From NCBI RefSeq assembly GCF_002887735.1, contig NZ_PKQP01000002.1, positions 372,001-436,000 of the forward strand: a stretch of 64,000 nucleotides of DNA. Direction: 5' to 3'. The position numbers and the translations under genes were made by a program. The DNA comes from Stenotrophomonas bentonitica (GTDB lineage Bacteria; Pseudomonadota; Gammaproteobacteria; Xanthomonadales; Xanthomonadaceae). This document shows, one piece after another, positions 18,282 to 26,767 of this stretch (positions are counted from its first letter, which is position 1; each line of letters begins with the position of its first letter). The notes beneath the pieces are model-generated. The model was given only the letters and a program-made list of their open reading frames with translations, did no database searches and had not been told where the DNA came from.

Positions 18282-19592
18282 ATGCCCATCTCTCCAACGC
18301 CCCGCCTCCCATCCTCATCCTCCGCCGCGCCCGTGGTGAACACGCGCGTTGCGCTGGCCGTGGCGACCACGATCTTCTTCATGTGGGGCTTCCTCACCTG
18401 CCTCAATGACATCCTGATCCCGCATCTGAAGGCCGTGTTCGATCTGACCTACGCCCGCGCGATGCTGGTGCAGTTCACCTTCTTCGGCGCGTACTTCCTG
18501 ATGTCGGTGCCGGCCAGTCGCCTGGTCGCACGGCTGGGCTACAAGAACGGCATCGTGGCCGGCCTTGCCATCGCCGCAGTGGGCGCGCTCGGCTTCTGGC
18601 CCGCGGCCGAGCTGCGCGTGTATGAAGCCTTCCTGGGTGCGCTGTTCGTGCTGGCCACGGGTATCACTGTCCTGCAGGTGGCGGCCAACCCGTATGTGGC
18701 GCTGCTCGGTCCGGAACAGACGGCGTCGAGCCGACTGACCCTGGCCCAGGCGCTGAACTCGCTGGGGACCGCGATCGCGCCGATCTTCGGTGGCCTGCTC
18801 ATCCTGGGCAACACCGTCAAGAGTGCGGACGAGATCAATGTGCTGCCGATGGCCGAACAGCTGGCCTATCGCACCCAGGAAGCCCAGTCGGTGCAGGGCC
18901 CGTATGTCGGCCTGGCAATCGCGCTGGTCCTGCTTGCCGTGTTCGTCTATCTGTTCCGCCTGCCGGCACTGAATGAGACGACCGAGCAGAACAGCAGCGA
19001 CAAGCACACCCTGATGGAGGCGCTGCGTCACCGCCACGTCCGGTTCGGCGTGCTCGGCATCTTCTTCTACGTGGGTGCGGAAGTGGCGGTCGGCAGCGTG
19101 CTGGTGAACTACCTGTCGCTGCCGAACATCGGCGGCTTCAGCGAACAGCAGGCCACGCATTACGTCTCTGCGTACTGGACGATGGCGATGATCGGCCGCT
19201 TTGCCGGTTCGGCCATCATGACCCGCTTCTCGCCGCGCCTGCTGCTGACCCTGTTCGCCAGCATGAACGTGGCGCTGCTGGCGCTGACCATGCTCACCCA
19301 GGGGCAGGTGGCGCTGTACTCGGTGGTGGCGATCGGCCTGTTCAACTCGATCATGTTCCCGACGATCTTCGCGCTGAGCATCGAACGCCTGGGCACGCTG
19401 ACCACCAAGGCGTCGAGCCTGCTGATCATGGCGATCGTCGGCGGGGCGCTGATCCCGGTCCTGCAGGGCAAGCTGGCCGACCATATCGGCCTGCAGCCGT
19501 CCTTCATCCTGCCGCTGCTGTGCTACGGCTACATCATCTTCTACGGCCTGTGGGGCTCGCGCCCGGCCGCTGGAATCCGCCAGGGAGCTTGA
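18282..19592 (+). CDS. Sugar:cation symporter, FucP/GluP-type MFS
   Basis: A 436-residue inner-membrane protein with about 12 hydrophobic helices, starting with the segment ALAVATTIFFMWGFLTCLNDILIPHLK that marks the fucose/glucose-galactose permease branch of the major facilitator superfamily. QVAANPYVALLGP and LAQALNSLGTAIAP in the first half, and FFYVGAEVAVGSVLVNYL in the second, are also characteristic. It would carry monosaccharide from periplasm to cytosol. Its place before fructokinase and an isomerase suggests mannose as a substrate, but glucose, galactose or fructose are possible. It is 7 bases from the fructokinase start. Confidence 0.87.
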   Translation: MPISPTPRLPSSSSAAPVVNTRVALAVATTIFFMWGFLTCLNDILIPHLKAVFDLTYARAMLVQFTFFGAYFLMSVPASRLVARLGYKNGIVAGLAIAAVGALGFWPAAELRVYEAFLGALFVLATGITVLQVAANPYVALLGPEQTASSRLTLAQALNSLGTAIAPIFGGLLILGNTVKSADEINVLPMAEQLAYRTQEAQSVQGPYVGLAIALVLLAVFVYLFRLPALNETTEQNSSDKHTLMEALRHRHVRFGVLGIFFYVGAEVAVGSVLVNYLSLPNIGGFSEQQATHYVSAYWTMAMIGRFAGSAIMTRFSPRLLLTLFASMNVALLALTMLTQGQVALYSVVAIGLFNSIMFPTIFALSIERLGTLTTKASSLLIMAIVGGALIPVLQGKLADHIGLQPSFILPLLCYGYIIFYGLWGSRPAAGIRQGA

Positions 19593-19599
19593 GGCCACG

Positions 19600-20595
19600 A
19601 TGTCCAAGATTGTTTGTTTCGGCGAGATTTTGATCGATCTACTTGCCCAGCCACCGGCCACCCCGGACACCCCGCGTGCCTTCCTGCAGTATGCCGGCGG
19701 TGCGCCCGCCAACGTCGCCGTTGCTGCGGCGCGGCTTGGGGCGGACACCCATTTTGCCGGCATGCTCGGCCAGGACATGTTCGGCGACTTCCTCGCCGAG
19801 AGCCTGGCCAGTGCCGGCGTGGCGACGGACTGCATCGTACGCACCGACGCGGCCAAGACCGCGCTGGCCTTCGTTGCCCTGGATGCCAGCGGCGAGCGCA
19901 GCTTCAGCTTCTACCGCCCGCCGGCGGCGGACCTGCTGTTCCGCAGTGCGCATTTCCACCCGAACTGCTTCGACGGGACGCGCAGCTTCCATGTGTGTTC
20001 CAACAGCCTGACCGAGGCCGAGATCGCCGAGGCGACATTGGAGGGCATGCGCCGCGCGCGCCAGGCCGGTGCGATGGTCAGCCTCGACCTCAACCTGCGC
20101 CCGGCGCTGTGGCCGACCGGTGTCGACCCGCTGCCGCGGTTGTGGGAAGCGCTGTCGCTGGCCGATCTGGTCAAGCTCTCGCGCGAAGAACTCGAATATC
20201 TGGCGGCCTCGGTGCCGGGCGGTGACGCCGCCGTGGTCGAGCGCCTGCTCGCCGCGCAGGCGCAGGCGGTGGTGATCACCGACGGTGCCGCGCCGATCCG
20301 CTGGCATACCCGACACACCCACGGCGTGCTCACCGGCTTCCGCGTCACCACGGTCGATTCCACTGCGGCGGGCGATGCCTTTGTTGGCGGGCTGCTGTTC
20401 GGCATCGGCGAGCGCGGTGGCGACGGGACGGGCTTTGCCGCCTTCTGCCAGGACCCTGCCGGGCTGGTGGAGGCGATCCGCTTCGGTGCGGCCGTCGGTG
20501 CGCTCGCGGTCACCCGCAAGGGCGCCTTCGCCGCGATGCCGAGCCGTGATGAAGTCCAGCACCTGCTCCAGCAACAACAGGATGACGCCGCATGA
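19600..20595 (+). CDS. Fructokinase (PfkB family)
   Basis: A 331-residue ribokinase-fold sugar kinase. The N-terminal signature is VCFGEILIDLL with GGAPANVAVAAARLG, and the C-terminal one is DSTAAGDAFVGGLL, in which Asp259 is the catalytic base and the small residues form the anion hole. It would convert fructose to fructose-6-phosphate with ATP. The next gene is a mannose/sulfoquinovose-isomerase relative, overlapping by 4 bases, which makes fructose from mannose a sensible substrate. Other hexoses cannot be excluded from sequence alone. Confidence 0.88.
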   Translation: MSKIVCFGEILIDLLAQPPATPDTPRAFLQYAGGAPANVAVAAARLGADTHFAGMLGQDMFGDFLAESLASAGVATDCIVRTDAAKTALAFVALDASGERSFSFYRPPAADLLFRSAHFHPNCFDGTRSFHVCSNSLTEAEIAEATLEGMRRARQAGAMVSLDLNLRPALWPTGVDPLPRLWEALSLADLVKLSREELEYLAASVPGGDAAVVERLLAAQAQAVVITDGAAPIRWHTRHTHGVLTGFRVTTVDSTAAGDAFVGGLLFGIGERGGDGTGFAAFCQDPAGLVEAIRFGAAVGALAVTRKGAFAAMPSRDEVQHLLQQQQDDAA

Positions 20596-21785
20596 CCACG
20601 CCGGTTCCGCCGACCCCCGATTTCCGCTCGCCCGCGTTCCTGCGCGCCCATATCGCGCAGACGATGGCGTTCTACCAGCCGCATGAAATCGACCCCAAGG
20701 GCGGTTTCTTCCATTACTACCGTGACGATGGCAGCGTCTACGACGCCAGCCATCGTCATCTGGTCAGCAGCACCCGGTTCGTGTTTAACCACGCGATGGC
20801 TTACCGCGAGTTCGGCAAGCCGGAGGACCTGGCCGCGGTCGAACACGGCCTCCGCTACCTGCGCGAGGTGCATCGCAACCCGGCGACCGGCGGTTACGCC
20901 TGGACGCTGCGCGATGGTGTGGTCGAAGATGCGACCAACCACTGCTACGGCGTGGCGTTCGTGCTGCTGGCCTACAGCTGCGCGCTGAAGGCCGGCGTCA
21001 ACGAGGCCCGTGCGTGGATGGACGAGACCTGGCAGCTGCTGGAGACGCGCTTCTGGGAGCCGGCGTTCGGCCTGTACAAGGACGAAGCCGACGCCGACTG
21101 GACCTTCAGCGATTACCGCGGCCAGAACGCCAACATGCACATGTGCGAAGCGATGCTGGCTGCATTCGAGGCCAGTGGCGAGGAGCGGTACCTGGAACGT
21201 GCGCTGCTGCTGGCCGACCACATGACCCGCCGCCAGGCGGCGCAGGGCGACGGGCTGGTGTGGGAGCACTACGACACCCAGTGGCAGATCGACTGGAACT
21301 ACAACCGTGACAATCCCAAGCACCTGTTCCGCCCCTGGGGTTTCCAGCCGGGCCATCAGACCGAGTGGGCCAAGCTGCTGCTGATCCTGGATCGCCACGT
21401 ACAGGCCGACTGGCTCGTGCCGACCGCGCGGCATCTGTTCGATGTGGCGGTGGAACGCAGCTGGGACGCCGAACGCGGCGGGCTGTACTACGGGTTCGCC
21501 CCGGACGGCAGCGTGTGCGATGACGACAAGTACTTCTGGGTGCAGGCCGAATCGCTGGCCACCGCCGCGCTGCTGGCCAAGCGCACCGGCGACGCCGTGT
21601 ACTGGGACTGGTACGACAAACTGTGGGGCTACGCCTGGCAGCACATGATCGATCATCGCTACGGCGCCTGGTATCGCATCCTGGACGCGGACAACCGCAA
21701 GTACAGCGATGAGAAGAGCCCGGCCGGCAAGACCGACTACCACACCATGGGCGCGTGCTACGAAGTGCTCAACGTAGTGCGTTGA
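20592..21785 (+). CDS. AGE-family isomerase, likely D-mannose isomerase
   Basis: A 397-residue (alpha/alpha)6-barrel protein of the N-acylglucosamine 2-epimerase superfamily, close to the YihS / mannose isomerase branch. Likely catalytic histidines lie in TNHCYGVAF, GHQTEWAKLLL and KTDYHTMGACYE; VSSTRFVFNHAMAY near residue 60 is the substrate-binding arginine region. It would interconvert mannose and fructose, feeding the preceding fructokinase. It lacks the dimer-type regulatory features of renin-binding protein, so 2-epimerisation of N-acetylglucosamine is less likely. It is translationally coupled to fructokinase and followed by two SMAG repeats before the beta-mannosidase. Confidence 0.85.
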   Translation: MTTPVPPTPDFRSPAFLRAHIAQTMAFYQPHEIDPKGGFFHYYRDDGSVYDASHRHLVSSTRFVFNHAMAYREFGKPEDLAAVEHGLRYLREVHRNPATGGYAWTLRDGVVEDATNHCYGVAFVLLAYSCALKAGVNEARAWMDETWQLLETRFWEPAFGLYKDEADADWTFSDYRGQNANMHMCEAMLAAFEASGEERYLERALLLADHMTRRQAAQGDGLVWEHYDTQWQIDWNYNRDNPKHLFRPWGFQPGHQTEWAKLLLILDRHVQADWLVPTARHLFDVAVERSWDAERGGLYYGFAPDGSVCDDDKYFWVQAESLATAALLAKRTGDAVYWDWYDKLWGYAWQHMIDHRYGAWYRILDADNRKYSDEKSPAGKTDYHTMGACYEVLNVVR

Positions 21786-21789
21786 ATCG

Positions 21790-21812
21790 GTAGCCGACCG
21801 CCGGTCGGCTAC
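21790..21812. repeat. SMAG-like palindromic repeat
   Basis: GTAGCCGACC and GGTCGGCTAC form a perfect 10-bp stem around the loop GCC. The leading GTAG and the Stenotrophomonas context identify it as a member of the SMAG group of short intergenic palindromes. It starts four bases past the AGE gene stop and lies inside an operon, in tandem with the copy at 21822. Confidence 0.8.
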
Positions 21813-21821
21813 CCCAACCCG

Positions 21822-21844
21822 GTAGAGCCGACCGTTGGTCGGCT
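21822..21844 (+). repeat. SMAG repeat, second copy
   Basis: GTAG at 21822 is followed by AGCCGACC and GGTCGGCT, an 8-bp stem with loop GTT. It ends 25 bases before the beta-mannosidase start. Together with 21790-21812 it would place two stable hairpins in the mRNA between two coding regions, a setting where such repeats are known to change mRNA stability or read-through. Confidence 0.85.
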
Positions 21845-21869
21845 GCTCCCGCAGCCAGGCAGATCCCCA

Positions 21870-24533
21870 ATGCGCACGCACAGCCGTCTCCATGTCGTTG
21901 CACCGGCCTGCTGGCTGATGCTGGTCCTGCTGGCCGCCTGGGCACTGCCCGTGGCAGCCGCCCCGCTGGCGGCGGAGTGGTCATTCCGCCTGCTACCCGG
22001 CGACGCGCGCGGTGCCGCGCATCCTGGCCTGCAACAGTGGCGCCCGGCGCAGGTGCCCGGCGCCGTGCACACCGACCTGCTGGCGCAGGGGCAGATTCCG
22101 GATCCCTACGTCGGCGCCCCGGAGGCCGGGCTGCAGTGGATCGGCCTGGCCGATTGGGAGTACCGCGCACGGTTCGACGTGGATGCCGGCACGCTCGCCC
22201 GTGCGCATGCCGAGCTGGCGTTCGACGGGCTCGACACGTTCGCCACGGTCACCCTCAACGGTCAGCCACTGCTGCAGGCCGACAACAGCCATCGCACCTG
22301 GCGGGCCCGGGTCGACGGGAAGCTGCGCGCGCGCGGCAATGAACTGCGCATCGCGCTGCGCTCGCCGATCCGCACCCTGCTGCCGGGCGTGCAGGCGATG
22401 CCGCACAAGATCGCCGGCAACTATCCCTCGCCCTATGGCGATGAGCCAAAAGACGCGATGGTCGGCAATTTCGTGCGCAAGCCGGGCTACCACTTCGGCT
22501 GGGACTGGGGCCCGCGATACGTGACCGCCGGCATCTGGCGCCCAGTGCAACTGGAGAGCTGGGACGCGCAGCGCCTGACCGCGCTGACCGTGCAGACCCG
22601 CGCCCTGGATGCGACGCGGGCGGACCTTGAGGTTGCGGTGGAGGTGGAGAGTGCTGCCGTCGGCACTGCAGCGGTGCAGGTCGAGGTGCTGGATCCGGAC
22701 GGCAAGCGCGTGGCGCGCATCGACCGCAAGGCCCTGCTCAAGGCCGGTGACAACCGGATCGTCATGCCGGTCGCGCTACCGCAGCCACGGCGCTGGTGGC
22801 CGGCCGGGCAGGGCGAGCAGGCGCGCTACACCGTGCGCGCCACGCTGGCCCCTGGCACGACGGACGCGACCCGCATCGAGCAGCGCACCGGCCTTCGCAC
22901 CGTCGAGCTGCGCCGGGAAGTGGACCGCAACGGCGGGCAGGGGTTCGCATTCGTGATCAACGGCGTGCCGATCTTCGCCAAGGGCGCCAACGTGATCCCG
23001 TTCGACATGTTCCCGGCGCGCGTGGACGCGGCGCGGATCCGGCGTGAGCTGACCGCTGCGCGCGATGCCAACATGAACATGCTGCGCAACTGGGGCGGCG
23101 GCTACTACGAAGATGACGTGTTCTTCGACATCGCCGACGAACTCGGTCTGCTGGTCTGGCAGGACTTCATGTTCGGGGGCGGCATGCAGCCCGGCTACGA
23201 CCCGGACTTCCGCGCGAACGTGGTCGCCGAGGCGCGCGACAACGTGCGGCGCCTGCGACATCACCCCAGCGTGGTGCTGTGGTGTGGCAACAACGAAGAA
23301 GAAACCGCGTGGAAGGACTGGGGCCACGGCCGCGACCTGACCGCTGCCGATCCCGCGTTCGCCGCGAAGGTCTGGCAGGGCTACGTTGACCTGTTCGGCA
23401 ATGACCTGCGCCAGGTGGTGGCCGAGGAGGGCCTGGGCGTGCCGTACTGGTCGAGCTCGCCGAGCAACGACCTGGACGAGAAGGCCAACGATTCCACCCG
23501 CGGCGACAAGCACTACTGGCAGGTGTGGGGCAATCCGGCCCTGCCGGTCACCGCCTACCTGCACGAAACGCCGCGCTTCATGTCCGAGTACGGGCTGCAG
23601 GCCTGGCCGGTGCTGCGCACGCTGGACGGCATCATTCCCGCCGCGGAACAGCAGGTGGACAGCCCGACGGTGCGCGCGCACCAGAAATTCATGGCAGGCG
23701 AGGGCAACCAGCGCCTGCTCAAGTACATCGAGGAGGAGTACGGCACGCCGCGCGACTTCCCGGCGTTCGTGTATCTGAGCCAGGTGATGCAGGCCGACGG
23801 TATCCAGCTCGCCGCGCTGCATCACCGCGCCTCCAGGCCGTACACGATGGGCTCGCTGTACTGGCAGCTCAACGATGTGTGGCCGGGCGCCTCGTGGTCC
23901 AGCATCGACTACGCCGGCCGCTGGAAAGCGCTGCACTTCCACGCCAAACGGTTCTTCGCCGACCACGCGGTGGCCGCATTGCGCGACGAAGGCGTGACCC
24001 GGGTGAGCCTGCTCAACGATCGTCAGCAGGGCCTGCAGGCGACGTGGCGGATGCGGGTGATGGATCTCGATGGCGCGCTGCGCAGTGACCAGCGGCAAAC
24101 CGTGGCACTGCCGCCGTTGTCCGCGCTGGAGGTGGGGCGATTCGCCGACGCGGACCTGTTGAAGGGCGCCGAGCCCACCCGCACGGTGGCGGTAGTCGAG
24201 CTGTTCGATGGCGCCACGCTGTTGTCGCAGCAGGTGGTGTATTTCGTCCCGGCCAAGGCGTTGGCGCTGTCACCTGCGACCATTGATGCTGAGCTGCGCG
24301 CCGACGGCAACGGCAACGGCAACGGCGACGGCTACGTGTTGACGCTGCGCTCGCCGAAGCTGGTGCGTGCGCTGTGGATCGCCTTCGACGGCGTGGATGC
24401 CACCCTGGACGACAACGCGCTGGACCTGGTGCCGGGCGAGGCGGTGACGATCCGGCTGCGCAGTAAAGCGGACCTGGACAAGCTGCGTGATGCGCTGCGC
24501 TTCACCTCGCTTGCGGATACGAAGGCAAGGTAA
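21870..24533 (+). CDS. Secreted GH2 beta-mannosidase
   Basis: An 887-residue glycoside hydrolase family 2 enzyme. A signal peptide covers about residues 1-30 (hydrophobic core WLMLVLLAAWALPVAAA). The sugar-binding, immunoglobulin-like and TIM-barrel domains follow. The acid/base is Glu476 in WCGNNEEE and the nucleophile is Glu573 in FMSEYG, both in family-typical context; WDWGPRYVTAGIW is another beta-mannosidase landmark. It would remove the single beta-1,4-mannose of N-glycan cores or act on beta-mannan oligosaccharides. A Gly/Asn-rich linker (see 24303-24332) separates the last domain. Two SMAG hairpins precede the gene and another repeat cluster follows it. Confidence 0.94.
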   Translation: MRTHSRLHVVAPACWLMLVLLAAWALPVAAAPLAAEWSFRLLPGDARGAAHPGLQQWRPAQVPGAVHTDLLAQGQIPDPYVGAPEAGLQWIGLADWEYRARFDVDAGTLARAHAELAFDGLDTFATVTLNGQPLLQADNSHRTWRARVDGKLRARGNELRIALRSPIRTLLPGVQAMPHKIAGNYPSPYGDEPKDAMVGNFVRKPGYHFGWDWGPRYVTAGIWRPVQLESWDAQRLTALTVQTRALDATRADLEVAVEVESAAVGTAAVQVEVLDPDGKRVARIDRKALLKAGDNRIVMPVALPQPRRWWPAGQGEQARYTVRATLAPGTTDATRIEQRTGLRTVELRREVDRNGGQGFAFVINGVPIFAKGANVIPFDMFPARVDAARIRRELTAARDANMNMLRNWGGGYYEDDVFFDIADELGLLVWQDFMFGGGMQPGYDPDFRANVVAEARDNVRRLRHHPSVVLWCGNNEEETAWKDWGHGRDLTAADPAFAAKVWQGYVDLFGNDLRQVVAEEGLGVPYWSSSPSNDLDEKANDSTRGDKHYWQVWGNPALPVTAYLHETPRFMSEYGLQAWPVLRTLDGIIPAAEQQVDSPTVRAHQKFMAGEGNQRLLKYIEEEYGTPRDFPAFVYLSQVMQADGIQLAALHHRASRPYTMGSLYWQLNDVWPGASWSSIDYAGRWKALHFHAKRFFADHAVAALRDEGVTRVSLLNDRQQGLQATWRMRVMDLDGALRSDQRQTVALPPLSALEVGRFADADLLKGAEPTRTVAVVELFDGATLLSQQVVYFVPAKALALSPATIDAELRADGNGNGNGDGYVLTLRSPKLVRALWIAFDGVDATLDDNALDLVPGEAVTIRLRSKADLDKLRDALRFTSLADTKAR
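24303..24332 (+). repeat. Hexanucleotide tandem repeat inside the beta-mannosidase gene
   Basis: Three AACGGC units flanked by GACGGC units encode the linker DGNGNGNGDG. The unit length is a multiple of three, so slippage would change linker length without breaking the frame. Confidence 0.8.
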
Positions 24534-24594
24534 CGCAACGGGCGACCGGCATGGCGTCAGCCGATGGGGGTAAAGGCGACCGGTAGAGCCGAAG

Positions 24595-24691
24595 GTAGAG
24601 CCGACTGTTAGTCGGCTGCTCTTCTTCGATCGGCATGGCGTTAGCCGACTAACAGTCGGCTCTACCGGTCGGGTTTACCCATCGGCTCTAC
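24595..24691. repeat. Inverted SMAG pair plus remnant between convergent genes
   Basis: A forward SMAG (24595-24617, stem AGCCGACT/AGTCGGCT, loop GTT) and a reverse copy (24643-24665, ending CTAC) face each other over 25 bases. They can fold singly or as one long hairpin. A truncated third copy (24681-24691) follows. A related 22-base stretch around GGCATGGCGT occurs at 24541 and again at 24626, suggesting duplication of a larger unit. The cluster lies between the ends of the beta-mannosidase and mtnC genes and probably ends both transcripts. Confidence 0.85.
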
Positions 24692-25386
24692 AGCGTGATC
24701 TGCTGGAAATTCTCGACGCGGTCGTGGCCGTGGGTGGCCTCACCGCTGCGCGGCAGCGGGTAGTCGTCCAGGCGATCCAGCAGACGGGTCTGCAGGCCGG
24801 CGTCGCGCGCGGCATCCAGTTCTTCGACCACATCAGACAAGAAGACGATCTGCCCGGCCGGCACGCCGATCGCCTCGACGATGTGGCGGTAGCTGTCCGC
24901 CTCACGTTTGCCGCCGATCTCGGTGTCGAACCAGCCCGAGACCAGCCCGGTCAGGTCACCGGCCTCGATGAAGCCGAAGAACAGCTTCTGCGACGGCACC
25001 GACCCGGAGGAATACACGTATAGCGGCTTGCCCTCGGCATGCCAGCCCTTCAGCACGGCGGCCACTTCGGGATAGAAGTGCGCCTTGTAGTCGCCGTTGC
25101 GGTAGCCGGCTTCCCAGATCATGCCCTGCAGCGCCTTGAGCGCGGTGTGCTTGCGGTCCTGGTCGATCCAGCCCTGCAGCGTCTCCACGATCAGGCTGTC
25201 CTGGCAGGCGCCGCCGATCTCGACCGCCACCGCATCCAGCCAGCGGCGCACCTGCGGCTCGTGGCCATGCGCGGCGACGAACGCCGGCAGCGCCTTGCGC
25301 GCATACGGGAACAGCACGTTCTTGACGAACGAAATGCTGCTGGTGGTGCCCTCGATATCGGTGAGGATGACGGTCGGATGCGGCAT
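24688..25386 (-). CDS. mtnC: Enolase-phosphatase (methionine salvage)
   Basis: A 232-residue HAD-superfamily enzyme that both enolises and dephosphorylates 2,3-diketo-5-methylthiopentyl-1-phosphate. The nucleophile motif is [15 protein letters not shown], in which the usual DxD is DIE, as typical for Mtn[16 protein letters not shown] and [12 protein letters not shown] are the other HAD motifs. It follows mtnD by 3 bases. Its stop codon TAG is part of the GTAG head of a truncated SMAG element, so the repeat supplies the end of the gene and its last codons may have been altered by the insertion. Confidence 0.95.
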   Translation of the reverse strand: MPHPTVILTDIEGTTSSISFVKNVLFPYARKALPAFVAAHGHEPQVRRWLDAVAVEIGGACQDSLIVETLQGWIDQDRKHTALKALQGMIWEAGYRNGDYKAHFYPEVAAVLKGWHAEGKPLYVYSSGSVPSQKLFFGFIEAGDLTGLVSGWFDTEIGGKREADSYRHIVEAIGVPAGQIVFLSDVVEELDAARDAGLQTRLLDRLDDYPLPRSGEATHGHDRVENFQQITL

Positions 25387-25389
25387 GGA

Positions 25390-25953
25390 TCAGTCGGCCT
25401 GGTGCTGTGCGGGGTGGTAACGCGGGAAGGTCTGGGCAATGTCACTGCCGGTGAAATGGCCGACCCAGCCATCCGGCTCGGTGAAGAAGCGGATCGCCAC
25501 GAAGCTCGGCTCCTCGCCCATGTCGAACCAGTGCGTGATGCCATCGGGCACGGCGATCAGATCGTTCTTCACGCACTCGATCTCGTAGACCTTGCCATCC
25601 ACGTGCAGGGTGAACAGCCCCGAGCCGGCGACGAAGAAGCGGACTTCATCTTCCTTGTGGAAGTGCTCGTCCAGGAACTTCTTGCGCAGTTCGGCGCGGT
25701 TGGGGTTGTCCGGCGCGATCGAGGCGACATCCACGCTCTTGAAACCGTGCGTGGCGACGAGACGGTCGATATCGACCTTGTAGGCGGCGAAGACCTCGTC
25801 CTGGCTGGCGCCCGGCGCGACCTCATGGGCCGCCTGCCAGCGCTCGAACGTGACGCCGATCCGCTTGAGTTCGGCAGCGATCGCCTCGCCATCCCGGCTG
25901 TCGAACAGCGGGACATCCGGGGCGGTGTCATCAAAGATACGGAGTCGGCTCAT
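25390..25953 (-). CDS. mtnD: Acireductone dioxygenase
   Basis: A 187-residue cupin that oxidises acireductone to the ketoacid precursor of methionine and formate (iron form), or to another product set with nickel. The metal-binding motif is [13 protein letters not shown], with a further histidine in [10 protein letters not shown]. The frame stays open 23 codons upstream, but the ATG at 25953 gives the family-typical N-terminus SRLRIFDD. It lies in an mtnB-mtnD-mtnC operon on the minus strand; a 117-base gap separates it from mtnB. Confidence 0.94.
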   Translation of the reverse strand: MSRLRIFDDTAPDVPLFDSRDGEAIAAELKRIGVTFERWQAAHEVAPGASQDEVFAAYKVDIDRLVATHGFKSVDVASIAPDNPNRAELRKKFLDEHFHKEDEVRFFVAGSGLFTLHVDGKVYEIECVKNDLIAVPDGITHWFDMGEEPSFVAIRFFTEPDGWVGHFTGSDIAQTFPRYHPAQHQAD

Positions 25954-26042
25954 GGCGGCGGCATCGAGGCGAAGAGGGGAAGGAAAGGGTACCAGTGCGG
26001 CGCCGGGGTGGGGGCGACGCACTGATGCCGATGCGCGGAATA

Positions 26043-26063
26043 CAGATTCTCTTCAGGAATCTG
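26043..26063. repeat. Inverted repeat between mtnB and mtnD
   Basis: CAGATTC and GAATCTG form a perfect 7-bp stem with a 7-base loop, 8 bases past the mtnB stop. No T-run follows. It may moderate read-through from mtnB into mtnD. Confidence 0.5.
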
Positions 26064-26070
26064 AGCGCGA

Positions 26071-26712
26071 TCAGCCACGCAGCTTGCGCAGCTCCAGCTC
26101 ACAGTGCAGCAGGAATTCGAACGCTTCCATGTGGCGGCGCGCCTCGGCCATGGTGCGGCCCCACGCGTACAGGCCGTGGCCGTCGATCAGATAGCCCCAC
26201 AGCGGCTGGGTGTCGAGCAGGGCATCGACCTGTGCCGAGAGCACGTCCATGTCCTGGGTATTGGCGAACACCGGCACGTCGACCGCCATCTCGTGCGTGC
26301 TGTTGCCGTGGAAGGCCTTCAGCAGCTCGTAGCCCTCCAGGCGGATGTGGCCCTGCGGCGCATACAGGCGCGAGGCGATGGTCTGCACCGGTGAATGGGT
26401 GTGCAGCACGCAGCCGATCTCCGGGAAGCGGCGATACAGCTGGGTGTGCAGCAACGTCTCGGCAGACGGGCGCAGCGGCCGGCCGACGGCCTTGCCGTCA
26501 AAATCGACCACCATGATGTCGTCCTCCACCAGCCGGCCCTTGTCCTTGCCGGACACGGTGATCGCGGCATGGCGGTCATCCAGGCGGTGGGAGAAGTTGC
26601 TGCTGGTGGCCGGGGTCCAGCCGGCGTGGGCCAGCTCGCGGACGTTGTCGATCAGCAGCTGGGCCAGCTCGCTCAGGCGCGCGGTGTCGTACGGGAAGGT
26701 GGGGGTGCTCAT
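26071..26712 (-). CDS. mtnB: Methylthioribulose-1-phosphate dehydratase
   Basis: A 213-residue class II aldolase-fold zinc enzyme of methionine salvage. Metal ligands lie in the HTHS motif ([10 protein letters not shown]) and in [19 protein letters not shown] and TVSGKDKG bind the phosphate. Two starts are close: ATG 26721 and ATG 26712. I prefer 26712 because the sequence that follows is the family's usual N-terminus. Neither has a strong ribosome-binding site; a TAAAAT hexamer just upstream could even be a -10, which would make the mRNA nearly leaderless. A 7-bp AT-rich palindrome overlaps this region. Confidence 0.92.
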   Translation of the reverse strand: MSTPTFPYDTARLSELAQLLIDNVRELAHAGWTPATSSNFSHRLDDRHAAITVSGKDKGRLVEDDIMVVDFDGKAVGRPLRPSAETLLHTQLYRRFPEIGCVLHTHSPVQTIASRLYAPQGHIRLEGYELLKAFHGNSTHEMAVDVPVFANTQDMDVLSAQVDALLDTQPLWGYLIDGHGLYAWGRTMAEARRHMEAFEFLLHCELELRKLRG

Positions 26713-26720
26713 GCCGGTCA

Positions 26721-26744
26721 TTTTAGCTAGGTCAAATGCTAAAA
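26721..26744. promoter_or_regulatory. AT-rich palindrome at the mtnB start
   Basis: TTTTAGC (26721-26727) and GCTAAAA (26738-26744) form a perfect 7-bp inverted repeat with a 10-base spacer. In a GC-rich genome this AT-rich symmetry directly before a start codon suggests a binding site for a dimeric regulator. On the minus strand TAAAAT (26723-26718) could double as a -10 element. The regulator is unknown. Confidence 0.45.
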
Positions 26745-26767
26745 GCAGGTTTGTCGACTGGGCCGGA

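Noticed and set aside
21790..24691. Clusters of similar short palindromes that could suggest a CRISPR array.
   Set aside because: Copies are few, in both orientations, irregularly spaced and self-complementary with a GTAG head; this fits SMAG repeats, not CRISPR, and no cas gene is present.
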